Of a DNA stretch of 18,408 bases, positions 7,871-15,482 are shown piece by piece. Under the pieces are notes generated by a model. The model was not told the origin of the DNA. It saw nothing but the letters and a program-made list of their open reading frames with translations, and searched no databases. Position numbers and translations under genes: made by a program. This DNA is from Clostridia bacterium. Its GTDB lineage: Bacteria > Bacillota_A > Clostridia > Oscillospirales > CAG-272. Numbering within the stretch: the first letter of the stretch is position 1; every line of letters starts with the position of its first letter. The DNA is taken from positions 1 through 18,408 of the forward strand of contig JAGDAM010000216.1 of NCBI GenBank assembly GCA_017959485.1, given 5' to 3'.

Positions 7871-8416
7871 ATGGCGGATATTACCGAAGCGTATGAATAC
7901 AGTGTAGCGCAGAAGGCGGAAGGCGTCTGGCTCTGGCGCCGGATAGGGCTGATCGCCGCTTACGTCATCCTGCCCGTGGTCGCGCTGCTCCTTATAGTCA
8001 AATGGAGAATCCTGGCGCCGCTCGGATGTTTTCTCGCGCTCGGCGACGCGGTTCTCGTCTTCTTCACCTGGCGGTTCGTAAATCTGGAATACGAATATTC
8101 AATCGCCGCCGGGAAGATTACCTTCTCGCACATTCAGAACGCTTTCAACCACCGCATCAGAAAGGTGAAGCTTACCTTCGCAGTTAAGGACTGCACGTCG
8201 ATCGCGCCGCTCGGAGATCCGAAATATCTCGATTCCGAAGTCGGGACCGTCTACAGCGCGCTGTCCTCCTCCAAGGCGAGCGACGCTTACGCCGCGATTT
8301 TTGTCGATGAAAGCGGGAAAAAAAGCGCCTTCCTGTTTGAGGCCACCCGCGAGATGCTCCGCCGCTGCGCTTTTTACAACAAACAGGCGACGGTTGTAAC
8401 CGAAACAAGATTTTAA
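7871..8416 (+). CDS. Small two-helix membrane protein, DUF6106-like
   Basis: A 181-aa protein with two predicted transmembrane helices (about 24-43 and 46-67) and a C-terminal soluble domain of about 110 aa. The pattern LEYEYSIAAGKITFSHI, then SIAPLGD and a late FLFEATREML, resembles from memory the DUF6106 family of Clostridia, whose function is unknown; this assignment was not checked by a search. It has its own strong promoter and Shine-Dalgarno. The stop codon TAA (8414-8416) is part of the TTAA that forms the left end of the inserted repeat element, so the last residues may have been set by the insertion. Confidence 0.85.
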   Translation: MADITEAYEYSVAQKAEGVWLWRRIGLIAAYVILPVVALLLIVKWRILAPLGCFLALGDAVLVFFTWRFVNLEYEYSIAAGKITFSHIQNAFNHRIRKVKLTFAVKDCTSIAPLGDPKYLDSEVGTVYSALSSSKASDAYAAIFVDESGKKSAFLFEATREMLRRCAFYNKQATVVTETRF

Positions 8417-8580
8417 GACAATACCGCACAATTCGACGCGCACATCCAGCCGGCTGATTTTCCGCCTGTTTCCGCGTCGAAATCTTGAAAAACCGCCTGT
8501 TTTCCCGCGATTTCTCAACGAAAACAGACAAAAAATCATCTCGGCAATCTGCACACGCGAATTGTGCGGTATTGCCTTAA
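8413..8580. repeat. Complete MITE-like element with 23-bp terminal inverted repeats (copy B)
   Basis: A 168-bp element whose ends are inverted repeats: 8413-8435 (starts TTAAGACAATACCGCACAAT) and 8558-8580 (ends ATTGTGCGGTATTGCCTTAA) match at 22 of 23 positions. Both ends carry TTAA, which could be a target-site duplication or part of the repeat. Internally there are two CCGCCTG-containing motifs (8462-8473 and 8493-8505) and a 21-mer (8479-8499) shared in inverted orientation with window positions 1-21. No coding potential is evident. The element fills the complete gap between two genes: its left TTAA supplies a stop codon, and its right end is one base from the Shine-Dalgarno of the next gene. 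Confidence 0.85.
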
Positions 8581-8597
8581 CGGAGGCAAGGCAGCGT

Positions 8598-9182
8598 ATG
8601 CACATTACGATTACCGGACGACTCGGAAGCGGCAAATCGACCGTCGCGAGGATTATCAGCTCCGAATACGGATACGAGATCGTCAGCACCGGAACGGCGC
8701 TGCGCCGGATAGCCGCCGAACTCGGAATGACGGCCCTCGAATTCAACCGGCTCATGACGTCGGACCCAAAGTACGATTATATGATCGACAACGAGTCGCG
8801 CCGCATCTCGATTGAGCGCGCCGGCGAGAAGATCATATACGACTCGCGCATGGCGTGGAATTTCGCCGTGAACAGCTTCAAGGTCTATCTGACCGTACCG
8901 ACCGAGGTCGCCGCGAAGCGAATCCTCGCCGACGAGACCCGCGGAAGCGTCGAGACCTACCGCGACCTTGACGACGCCGTTCACCAGATAAACGAGCGGA
9001 TGCTCGAGGAGAACCGCCGCTACAGGCAGATCTACGGCGTGGACAACCTCGATCTCGCCAATTACCATCTCGTAATCGATACCACGTCGCGCGACTGCGA
9101 GAGCGTCGCGAAGCTCATAATGGACGAATTTGCGCTCTTTGCCGCCGACCCCGAAGGATACGGCAGAAAAGTGCTTCTCTGA
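8598..9182 (+). CDS. Cytidylate kinase-like protein (archaeal-type CMP kinase)
   Basis: A 194-aa P-loop nucleoside monophosphate kinase. The Walker A motif is GRLGSGKST (7-15), followed by VSTGTALRRIAAELGM and a DSRMAW segment (82-87) that corresponds to the LEGRLAGW-like substrate region of archaeal cytidylate kinases. The lid and C-terminal NRRYRQIYGVDNLDLANYHLVIDT also fit that group, so phosphorylation of CMP/dCMP is the likely reaction. It differs from the longer bacterial Cmk (about 220-230 aa), and the chromosome may encode a canonical Cmk elsewhere. I chose ATG 8598 because GGAGG (8582-8586) lies upstream and the family starts right at the beta-strand before the P-loop; an upstream ATG at 8562 lies inside the repeat element. 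Confidence 0.88.
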   Translation: MHITITGRLGSGKSTVARIISSEYGYEIVSTGTALRRIAAELGMTALEFNRLMTSDPKYDYMIDNESRRISIERAGEKIIYDSRMAWNFAVNSFKVYLTVPTEVAAKRILADETRGSVETYRDLDDAVHQINERMLEENRRYRQIYGVDNLDLANYHLVIDTTSRDCESVAKLIMDEFALFAADPEGYGRKVLL

Positions 9183-9186
9183 ATTT

Positions 9187-9223
9187 GCGGAATACCGCCG
9201 GAAACCACAGGGGACGGATCCCC
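9187..9223 (+). other. Two small hairpins in the intergenic leader
   Basis: GCGG/CCGC (9187-9190 with 9195-9198) and GGGGA/TCCCC (9210-9214 with 9219-9223, CGGA tetraloop) form two compact hairpins between the cytidylate kinase gene and the redox trio. No T-run follows, so they are not a canonical terminator. They may be an RNA processing or stability element, or nothing. Confidence 0.3.
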
Positions 9224-9254
9224 GACAAAACAAAAACGAAAGAACGGTAACAGA

Positions 9255-10685
9255 ATGTATGATGTACTGATTATCGGGTGCGGAGTCATAGGCGCCGCCG
9301 CGGCTTACGAGCTTTCCCGCTACGATCTGAAGGTCGGAATAATCGAGAAGTTCAACGACGTCGCGTGCGGAACCACCAAGGCCAACAGCGCGATTATGCA
9401 CGCGGGATACGATCCCGCTCCCGGACTCAGAATGGCCTCGCTCAACCGCAGAGGCATCGCTCTCGCGAGAGATCTTTGCCGCCGGCTCGACGTCGAATAC
9501 CGCCGGCTTCCCTCGCTTGTGATAGCTTTCACCGAACGCGACATGAAAGAGGTCGAAAAGCTTTACGAAAAAGGAAAGGCGAACGGCGTCAGCGTCAGAA
9601 TACTGACCGGAGACGAGGCCCGCGAAGTCGAGCCGTCGCTCAGCGCGGACGTCATCGGAGCGCTTTACAGCGACGAATCCGCGATTATCAACCCCTGGGA
9701 GTTCGCCACCGCCATGGCGGAGGTGGCAGTCCTCAACGGAGCCGAACTGATGCTCGGCACCGAACTTACCGGTATTAGAATCGGAGAAAAATCGCTGACC
9801 GCGGTTACGAGCCGCGGCGAAATCGAGGCGAAATATATAGTCAACGCGGCCGGATGCTTCGCGCCCGAAGTCTGCCGGATGGTAGGCGACGATCGCATGA
9901 CGCCCACCAACTTCTCGGGACAGTACTACGTTCTCGACAAGACGGAAGGGAAGAGAGTCAATTCGGTCATCTTCGGCTGCCCCGACGAAAACGGATTTAA
10001 GGGCGTGCTTGTCGCTCCGACGGTGCACGGCAACCTGATCGTCGGCCCCGACGCCTCTCCCGTCACCGACGGCGAGGAGCTCTCGACCAAGCCGGACAAC
10101 CTTGCCCGCATAAAGGCGATGGGCGCGAAATACGTGCCCGGAATCAATTTCCGCAATATTATCCGCGAGTATTCGGGCGTCAGACCCACTACCAATATCA
10201 AGGATTTCGTTATAGATATAGATCCGCAGTGCGCGCGTCTTATCAATCTCGCGAGCATGGGCTCGCCCGGTCTTTCGTCCGCGGTCGCCGTCGGAGAGGA
10301 AGCCGCGCGCCTGCTTCGCGAAAGCGGAGTTAAGCTCCGCAAAAAGGCCGGATTCAAAGACAGCCGTCCTCCCGTCGTCAGGTTCTGCGAACTCGACGCC
10401 GAAGAGAAGCGCCGCGTGATCGAAAAGAATCCCGCGTACGGCAGGATAATCTGCCGCTGCGAGACGGTCACCGAGGGAGAGATCGTCGACGCGCTGCACC
10501 GTCCGATAGTTCCCGTGTCGATCGACGCGGTCAAGCGCCGCTGCCGCGCCGGGATGGGCCGCTGCCAGGGCGGTTTCTGCTCGCCCCGCGTTCACGAGAT
10601 AATCTCGAGAGAGCTCGGAATTCCGCAGAGCGATATTCCCAAGGACAAGACCGGCTCATACATCATCACAGGGACGACCAAGTGA
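9255..10685 (+). CDS. GlpA-like FAD-dependent dehydrogenase with BFD-type [2Fe-2S] domain
   Basis: A 476-aa flavoprotein. Residues 3-365 form a DAO/GlpA-type oxidoreductase: dinucleotide-binding GCGVIGAAAA (8-17), acidic E31 ending the second strand, and an NAAG flavin motif at 197-200. The C-terminal part (about 395-450) is a BFD-like iron-sulfur domain with C400, C402, C437 and C442 (CxC and CxxxxC). The combination is typical of anaerobic glycerol-3-phosphate dehydrogenase subunit A and its clostridial relatives. It is followed after 9 bp by a second flavoprotein and then a DUF1667 protein, a trio often found with glycerol kinase genes. No glpK or glpF is present here, so the substrate is an inference. 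The Shine-Dalgarno is weak. Confidence 0.88.
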   Translation: MYDVLIIGCGVIGAAAAYELSRYDLKVGIIEKFNDVACGTTKANSAIMHAGYDPAPGLRMASLNRRGIALARDLCRRLDVEYRRLPSLVIAFTERDMKEVEKLYEKGKANGVSVRILTGDEAREVEPSLSADVIGALYSDESAIINPWEFATAMAEVAVLNGAELMLGTELTGIRIGEKSLTAVTSRGEIEAKYIVNAAGCFAPEVCRMVGDDRMTPTNFSGQYYVLDKTEGKRVNSVIFGCPDENGFKGVLVAPTVHGNLIVGPDASPVTDGEELSTKPDNLARIKAMGAKYVPGINFRNIIREYSGVRPTTNIKDFVIDIDPQCARLINLASMGSPGLSSAVAVGEEAARLLRESGVKLRKKAGFKDSRPPVVRFCELDAEEKRRVIEKNPAYGRIICRCETVTEGEIVDALHRPIVPVSIDAVKRRCRAGMGRCQGGFCSPRVHEIISRELGIPQSDIPKDKTGSYIITGTTK

Positions 10686-10694
10686 GGGCTTGAA

Positions 10695-11963
10695 ATGACA
10701 GACGGATACTTCGACGTAATAATCATCGGAGGCGGCCCCGCGGGGCTTGCCGCCGCCCTTGCCGCATCCGAGCGCGGAGCCGGAAAGATACTTGTCATCG
10801 AGAGAGACAAGGTAGCCGGCGGAATACTCAATCAGTGCATCCACAACGGTTTCGGACTTCATTATTTCAAAGAGGAACTCTCGGGTCCCGAATACGCGGG
10901 AAGATTCGTAAAGATGGTGGAGAATACCGACGCCGAAGTCGTGACCGACACCATGGTGCTCGAGATCTCCACAGACGGCGACCGCCGTTTCGTCAGCTGC
11001 GTCAATTCAAAGGACGGCTACCGTGTTTACGAAGCCGGCGCGGTCGTCCTCTGCATGGGCTGCCGCGAGCGCACGCGCGGCGCGATAGCCATCCCCGGCG
11101 ACCGCCCCTCGGGCGTCTTTACCGCCGGAACGGCTCAGCGCTACGTTAATATGGAGGGCTATATGGTCGGAAAACGGGTCGTCATTCTCGGCTCGGGCGA
11201 CATCGGCCTCATCATGGCGAGAAGAATGACGCTCGAGGGAGCGAAGGTCCTGGCCTGCATCGAGCTCTGCCCATATTCCAACGGACTCAACCGCAACATC
11301 GTTCAGTGCCTCGAGGACTACGGCATCCCGCTCTACCTTTCGCACACGATCACCGGAATACACGGACGCCGCCGCGTTGAGGGAGTCACCGTTTCGAAGG
11401 TTGACGGAGGCCGCCCGATCCCCGGAACCGAGTTTGATATCGAATGCGACACCGTTCTGCTCTCGGTCGGACTTATTCCCGAAAACGAACTCAGCCGTCA
11501 GGCGGGCATCGAGATAAATCCCCGCACCAACGGCCCGCTCGTATATGAAAATATGATGACAATGACTCCCGGCGTCTTCGCCAGCGGGAACGTCGTTCAC
11601 GTTCACGATCTCGTCGATTTCGTCACCGAGGAGTCGATGCGCGCCGGAGCCGCCGCCGCCGATTACGCCGCGGGGAAACGGGTGTCCGGCCGCGTAATCA
11701 CTGTCGCTCCCGGAGAGGGAGTCAACTACACCGTCCCGGCTTACATCCGTCCCGAAAACGTCGAAAAGAACGTCGGAATCTTCTTCCGCACTAACCGCCC
11801 GCGCGGCAGGTCGGTCATTAACGTGACCTCGGACGGCAAAAAGATCGCCTCCTTCAAACGCGAGTATATGGCTCCGGGCGAGATGGAGAGGATCAATATC
11901 CCGCGCGTGCTGCTCGACCGTGCCGGCGGCGAACTTACCGTTACCGTTTCGTACGCCGAATGA
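10695..11963 (+). CDS. FAD/NAD(P)-dependent oxidoreductase, partner of the GlpA-like protein
   Basis: A 422-aa pyridine-nucleotide-disulfide-type oxidoreductase. The first Rossmann motif is IIGGGPAGLAA (10-20) and the second, NAD(P)-binding one is VVILGSGDIGLIMA (about 161-174). Cys-containing segments LNQCIHNGFG and LCMGCRERTRGA, and a GVFASGNVVHVHDLVDFV flavin-ribityl motif, are typical of the family that accompanies GlpA-like proteins and DUF1667. A beta-rich C-terminal extension follows. It probably passes electrons between the GlpA-like subunit and NAD(P) or the small iron-sulfur protein. It is part of one operon with its neighbours (9 bp upstream gap, 19 bp downstream). Confidence 0.9.
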   Translation: MTDGYFDVIIIGGGPAGLAAALAASERGAGKILVIERDKVAGGILNQCIHNGFGLHYFKEELSGPEYAGRFVKMVENTDAEVVTDTMVLEISTDGDRRFVSCVNSKDGYRVYEAGAVVLCMGCRERTRGAIAIPGDRPSGVFTAGTAQRYVNMEGYMVGKRVVILGSGDIGLIMARRMTLEGAKVLACIELCPYSNGLNRNIVQCLEDYGIPLYLSHTITGIHGRRRVEGVTVSKVDGGRPIPGTEFDIECDTVLLSVGLIPENELSRQAGIEINPRTNGPLVYENMMTMTPGVFASGNVVHVHDLVDFVTEESMRAGAAAADYAAGKRVSGRVITVAPGEGVNYTVPAYIRPENVEKNVGIFFRTNRPRGRSVINVTSDGKKIASFKREYMAPGEMERINIPRVLLDRAGGELTVTVSYAE

Positions 11964-11982
11964 TCCGGAGAGAAAAGAACCA

Positions 11983-12327
11983 ATGAAAGAACTCATCTGC
12001 ATAGTCTGCCCCAAGGGCTGCCACCTTAGAGTCGACGAGGAAAACGACTTCGCCGTCACCGGAAACGGCTGCGAGCGCGGCGCCGAATACGGCAAAAAGG
12101 AACTTACCGACCCGCGGAGGGTCATAACGTCATCGGTTAAGATTTCGGGCGGGATCTATCCCTGCTGCTCGGTCAAGACCGACGCGCCGATACCGAAGGC
12201 GCTCATATTCGAGGCGATGGAACTGCTGAAGCACGTCGAACTCAAGTCTCCGGTCAAAGTCGGAGACGTGGTCATCGAGAACGTTCTCGGCACCGGAGCC
12301 AATTTCGTCGTCACTCGCGACATGTGA
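11983..12327 (+). CDS. DUF1667 cysteine-rich redox protein
   Basis: A 114-aa protein of the DUF1667 family. The N-terminal ICIVCPKGC motif (C6, C9, C13) and C30 in GNGCERG form a ferredoxin-like metal-binding set; a further CC pair lies in YPCCSVKTDAPIPK. Proteins of this family regularly follow the two flavoproteins encoded upstream and are thought to be an electron-transfer subunit, but the biochemical role is not established. I chose the ATG at 11983 because GGAGAGAAAAG precedes it and the family begins directly with this motif; an in-frame ATG at 11920 would overlap the upstream gene. Confidence 0.9.
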   Translation: MKELICIVCPKGCHLRVDEENDFAVTGNGCERGAEYGKKELTDPRRVITSSVKISGGIYPCCSVKTDAPIPKALIFEAMELLKHVELKSPVKVGDVVIENVLGTGANFVVTRDM

Positions 12328-12330
12328 GCG

Positions 12331-12894
12331 ATGCCCGGGCTGCTTTCGGCTTCCGGGGTTTTCGCCGAAGCTCGGTTTGACGATCCGCTCTGGATCGCCG
12401 GTCAGCTGTTCGGCCTTATCGCCCTCGTGCTGCTGTTCCTGTCCTACCAGTGCGCGTCGCCGAAAAAACTGCTCCTGATACAGACCGCCGGCACGGTGTC
12501 AACCATGCTCGGCTACCTCTGCCTCGGAGCCACCGCCGGAATGCTGCTCAACGGGATCTGCGTTATTCGAAACCTGATCTATTATTTCAGGTCGAAGAAG
12601 ATCTTCTCATACCGTTTCTGGCCCTGGCTTCTCGCCGCCCTGATGGCGGCCGCCGCGATTCCGGCATGGACGCCTCCGGCTCCGCTGCTTGTGTTCGCGC
12701 TTATGATTAACACCGTCGTTCTCTCGCTCGGAGACAACCGGGGGCTGAGATACAGCATACTTCTGACCTCTCCGATGGTCATCGTGTACAACCTGCTCGT
12801 CGGCGCCTACGGGAGCATTCCGTGCGAGGCGTTCGTAATCGTCTCCGCGGTAATCGCGCTTGTCCGCTACCGCGGGAAGAACGAAGAGCGGTAA
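12331..12894 (+). CDS. YgjV-like integral membrane protein
   Basis: A 187-aa, very hydrophobic protein with about six predicted membrane helices between residues 18 and 180. The segment WIAGQLFGLIALVLLFLSYQ followed by KKLLLIQTAGTVSTMLGYLCLG resembles the bacterial inner-membrane YgjV family (Imp-YgjV), whose function is unknown. It starts 3 bp after the DUF1667 stop codon and has only a weak ribosome-binding site, so it may be translationally coupled. Its relation to the redox trio is unclear; proximity alone suggests co-transcription. Confidence 0.8.
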   Translation: MPGLLSASGVFAEARFDDPLWIAGQLFGLIALVLLFLSYQCASPKKLLLIQTAGTVSTMLGYLCLGATAGMLLNGICVIRNLIYYFRSKKIFSYRFWPWLLAALMAAAAIPAWTPPAPLLVFALMINTVVLSLGDNRGLRYSILLTSPMVIVYNLLVGAYGSIPCEAFVIVSAVIALVRYRGKNEER

Positions 12895-12915
12895 ATAACT
12901 GAAGGAGGCACCGAA

Positions 12916-13599
12916 ATGCCTTTGCCGGCAAAGATAGCGCCGTCGATGATGTGCGCCGATTTTCTCGAACTCGGCAGTCAGCTCGAAGAGCTTGCGGCCT
13001 GCGGTTCGGATCTGCTCCACGTCGACGTTATGGATGGGGTGTTCGTTAAAAACTACACTCTCGGGACCGATTACGTAAAAAAACTTCACGCGGCGACGTC
13101 AATGCCGCTCGACATACATCTGATGATCTGCGACCCTTCCGCAAAGATCGGCTGGTTCGATATACGTCCGGGCGACTACGTCTCGGTCCACGTCGAGGCC
13201 GACGCGCATCTGCAGCGTTCGCTCGCCGCGATCCGCGCCGCGGGAGGACGTCCGATGGCCGCGCTCAATCCGGCAACTCCTCTTTCGGCGATTGAGGAGG
13301 TCCTTCCGGATATCGAAGCGGTACTGATCATGACGGTCAACCCCGGCTTCGCGGGGCAGAAGCTGGTCCCGCAGACGCTCGACAAGATCTCGCGCCTGCG
13401 CCGGATGCTCGACGCCGCGGGATACCCGGAAATCTCAATTGAAGTCGACGGCAACGTCAGTTTCGAGAACGCCGTGAAGATGCGCCGCGCCGGAGCCGAC
13501 ATATTTGTCGCCGGAAGTTCGAGCGTATTCGCTCCCGGTGCCGGCGTCCGCGAAAACACCGAAAAACTGAGGCGCGCGATCGCCTCGGCCGAAATATGA
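12916..13599 (+). CDS. Ribulose-phosphate 3-epimerase family protein, AlsE-like features
   Basis: A 227-aa TIM-barrel metal-dependent epimerase of the Rpe family. Metal and catalytic residues are present: S10, H35 and D37 in HVDVMDG, H68 in HLM, and D178. MTVNPGFAGQ (139-148) is the phosphate-binding loop. APSMMCADF replaces the more usual PSILSADF, and EVDGNVS replaces the DGGI signature; both are shared with D-allulose-6-phosphate 3-epimerase (AlsE) as I remember it. The substrate could therefore be ribulose 5-phosphate or a hexulose phosphate. An excellent AAGGAGG (12902-12908) precedes the ATG. It is not located between rsgA and thiN, where many Firmicutes carry rpe. Confidence 0.9.
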   Translation: MPLPAKIAPSMMCADFLELGSQLEELAACGSDLLHVDVMDGVFVKNYTLGTDYVKKLHAATSMPLDIHLMICDPSAKIGWFDIRPGDYVSVHVEADAHLQRSLAAIRAAGGRPMAALNPATPLSAIEEVLPDIEAVLIMTVNPGFAGQKLVPQTLDKISRLRRMLDAAGYPEISIEVDGNVSFENAVKMRRAGADIFVAGSSSVFAPGAGVRENTEKLRRAIASAEI

Positions 13600-13613
13600 A
13601 AGGGTAGAACGAG

Positions 13614-14708
13614 ATGGCTGTTCTTCAGGAATACAAGTGTCCCTGCTGCGGCGGCGCCATCAGCTTCGATACCGAACTGCAGAAGCTGAAGTGCCCCTAC
13701 TGCGACACCGAGTTCGAGGTCGAGACCCTCAAGGGCTACGACGAGATCCTTCGCGGCTCGGAGGGCGGCGACGATATCAGATGGGACTCCGGCGCCAACG
13801 AGTGGAAAGACGGCGAGACCGAGGGAATGCGGATATACGTCTGCAAGTCCTGCGGCGGCGAGATAGTCGGAGACGACTCGCTCGCGGCGACCTCCTGCCC
13901 CTTCTGCGACAACCCGGTCGTACTCATGGGACAGTTCCGCGGCGATCTCAAACCCGACTATATCATTCCTTTCAAACTTGACAAAAAACACGCCAAGGAG
14001 GCCTTTGCCCGTCATCTGGAGGGCAAGAAGCTGCTTCCGAAGGCCTTTAAGACCGAGAACCGGCTCGACAGCATCAAGGGCGTGTACGTGCCCTACTGGC
14101 TTTTCGATTCGGACGTCAGCGCAAGCATCCGCTACCGCGCGACCCGGGTCACCCACTGGGCTGACAGCAGCTACAGCTATACCAAGACAAGCTTTTATTC
14201 GGTTCTGCGCTCGGGCGACATCTCCTTCGAGAAGGTTCCGGTCGACGGTTCCGACAAGATTGAAAACGACGTGTCCGAGTCGGTGGAACCTTACACCTAT
14301 TCGGATCTGACCGATTTTCAGACCGCTTATCTCGCCGGATTCATCGCCGACAGATACAACGTCGAATCCGACGACTGCCGTCCCCGCGCCAACGAACGGA
14401 TCAAAAAGAGCACAGAGAAGGCGTTTGCCCAGACGGTCAGCGGATACGCTTCCGTGACTCCCGAGCAGTCGAGCGTGTCTACGGTAAAGGGAAGCATGAA
14501 ATACGCCCTGTTCCCGATGTGGCTGATGACCACGAAGTGGAACGGAAACACCTACCTTTTCGCGATGAACGGCCAGACGGGCAAATTCGTCGGAAACCTC
14601 CCCTGCGACAAATCCGAGAAGAACAAGCGCTTCTTCCGCGCCTTCCTGATCGGGACCGCGGTGGCTTTCGGGATTCTCGTTTTGCTCCGGCTTCTCGGTA
14701 TTCTTTAA
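13614..14708 (+). CDS. Double zinc-ribbon protein with C-terminal membrane helix
   Basis: A 364-aa protein. The N-terminus carries two TFIIB-like zinc ribbons: KCPCCGG with KCPYC (C9/C12 and C27/C30) and VCKSCGG with SCPFC (C77/C80 and C95/C98). The middle (about 110-330) has a conserved-looking domain containing VYVPYWLFDSDV and a MKYALFPMWLMTTKWNGNTYLFAMNGQTGK segment, and a single membrane helix ends the protein (about 340-364). This architecture is common in Firmicutes as a TFIIB-type zinc-ribbon-containing protein of unknown function; it is not a transcription factor by evidence. The gene is 14 bp after the epimerase and directly precedes a TPM-domain protein, with which it probably forms a functional pair (inference). 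Confidence 0.88.
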   Translation: MAVLQEYKCPCCGGAISFDTELQKLKCPYCDTEFEVETLKGYDEILRGSEGGDDIRWDSGANEWKDGETEGMRIYVCKSCGGEIVGDDSLAATSCPFCDNPVVLMGQFRGDLKPDYIIPFKLDKKHAKEAFARHLEGKKLLPKAFKTENRLDSIKGVYVPYWLFDSDVSASIRYRATRVTHWADSSYSYTKTSFYSVLRSGDISFEKVPVDGSDKIENDVSESVEPYTYSDLTDFQTAYLAGFIADRYNVESDDCRPRANERIKKSTEKAFAQTVSGYASVTPEQSSVSTVKGSMKYALFPMWLMTTKWNGNTYLFAMNGQTGKFVGNLPCDKSEKNKRFFRAFLIGTAVAFGILVLLRLLGIL

Positions 14709-14723
14709 GGAGGGCGGCACATC

Positions 14724-15482
14724 ATGAAAAAGAGAAGTTTATTCATCTGCCTCGTCGCCCTTGCGGCCGCGCTGCTTACCGCGGCTTTGGCGTCGGTTTC
14801 GGCCTTTGCCTCTTCCGGCACCGATAAGTACGGCTACGTCGTCGACGGAGCCGACATACTCACCTCCGCGGAAGAAGCCGAGCTCTCGGCCTATCTCAAA
14901 GAGAAGAGCGAAAAGGCGGGCTGCGACATCATCGTCGTGACGACCGACGATCTCGGCGGCAAGTCGATGATGGAATACGCCGACGATTTTTACGATTACA
15001 ACGGTTACTCTGACGACGGCGTAATCTTCCTGCGGTATTTCAAAAGCGAATACGAGTATGACTCATGGATCAGCACCTCCGGCAAGATGATCCGCCGCGT
15101 CAACGCCGACTCGGTCTTCGACGCGATTACCGACGATTTCCGGTACCAAGAATATCTGTCCGCCTTCAAAACCTACGGCAGAATGTGCGCGTCGTCGGTG
15201 TCGGTACCCTTTGTAAAATATCTGTTAATTTCCGCTGTCATCGGACTGATTGCCGCTGCGATCCATATCGGCAAGCTGAAGCGGGAGCTCGTAAGCGTCG
15301 AGAGCCGTCAGGAGGCGAACGATTATATCGTTCCGAACAGTATGAAACTGACGAATCAGCAGGACGTTTATCTCTATTCAACCGTAACCAGAGTCAGGCG
15401 CGAGAGCAGCTCGTCCTCGGGCGGCGGATCGCACACTTCCTCCTCCGGACGTTCTCACGGCGGCGGCGGACGGCATATTTAA
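14724..15482 (+). CDS. Secreted/membrane TPM-domain protein with Gly/Ser/His tail
   Basis: A 252-aa protein with a signal peptide (1-30, ending SAFAS), a TPM domain (about 36-155; YVVDGADILTSAEEAELSAYL, then CDIIVVTTDDL and DGVIFLRYF), a membrane helix (about 164-182) and a cytoplasmic or external linker ending in a low-complexity tail (228-252) rich in Ser, Gly and His. The TPM domain is the fold of YgcG and of photosystem-II repair protein Psb32; in bacteria its function is mostly unknown. The Gly-rich tail after a membrane helix is typical of the YgcG-type layout. A strong AAGGAGGG (14707-14714) overlaps the stop codon of the upstream zinc-ribbon gene, indicating one operon. Confidence 0.88.
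   Translation: MKKRSLFICLVALAAALLTAALASVSAFASSGTDKYGYVVDGADILTSAEEAELSAYLKEKSEKAGCDIIVVTTDDLGGKSMMEYADDFYDYNGYSDDGVIFLRYFKSEYEYDSWISTSGKMIRRVNADSVFDAITDDFRYQEYLSAFKTYGRMCASSVSVPFVKYLLISAVIGLIAAAIHIGKLKRELVSVESRQEANDYIVPNSMKLTNQQDVYLYSTVTRVRRESSSSSGGGSHTSSSGRSHGGGGRHI

Noticed and set aside
8577..10595. A 672-codon open frame on the minus strand
   Set aside because: It lies opposite the cytidylate kinase and GlpA-like genes, which have clear motifs on the plus strand. Its translation is low in recognisable domains and rich in Arg/Asp/Val as expected for a mirror frame of a GC-rich gene.
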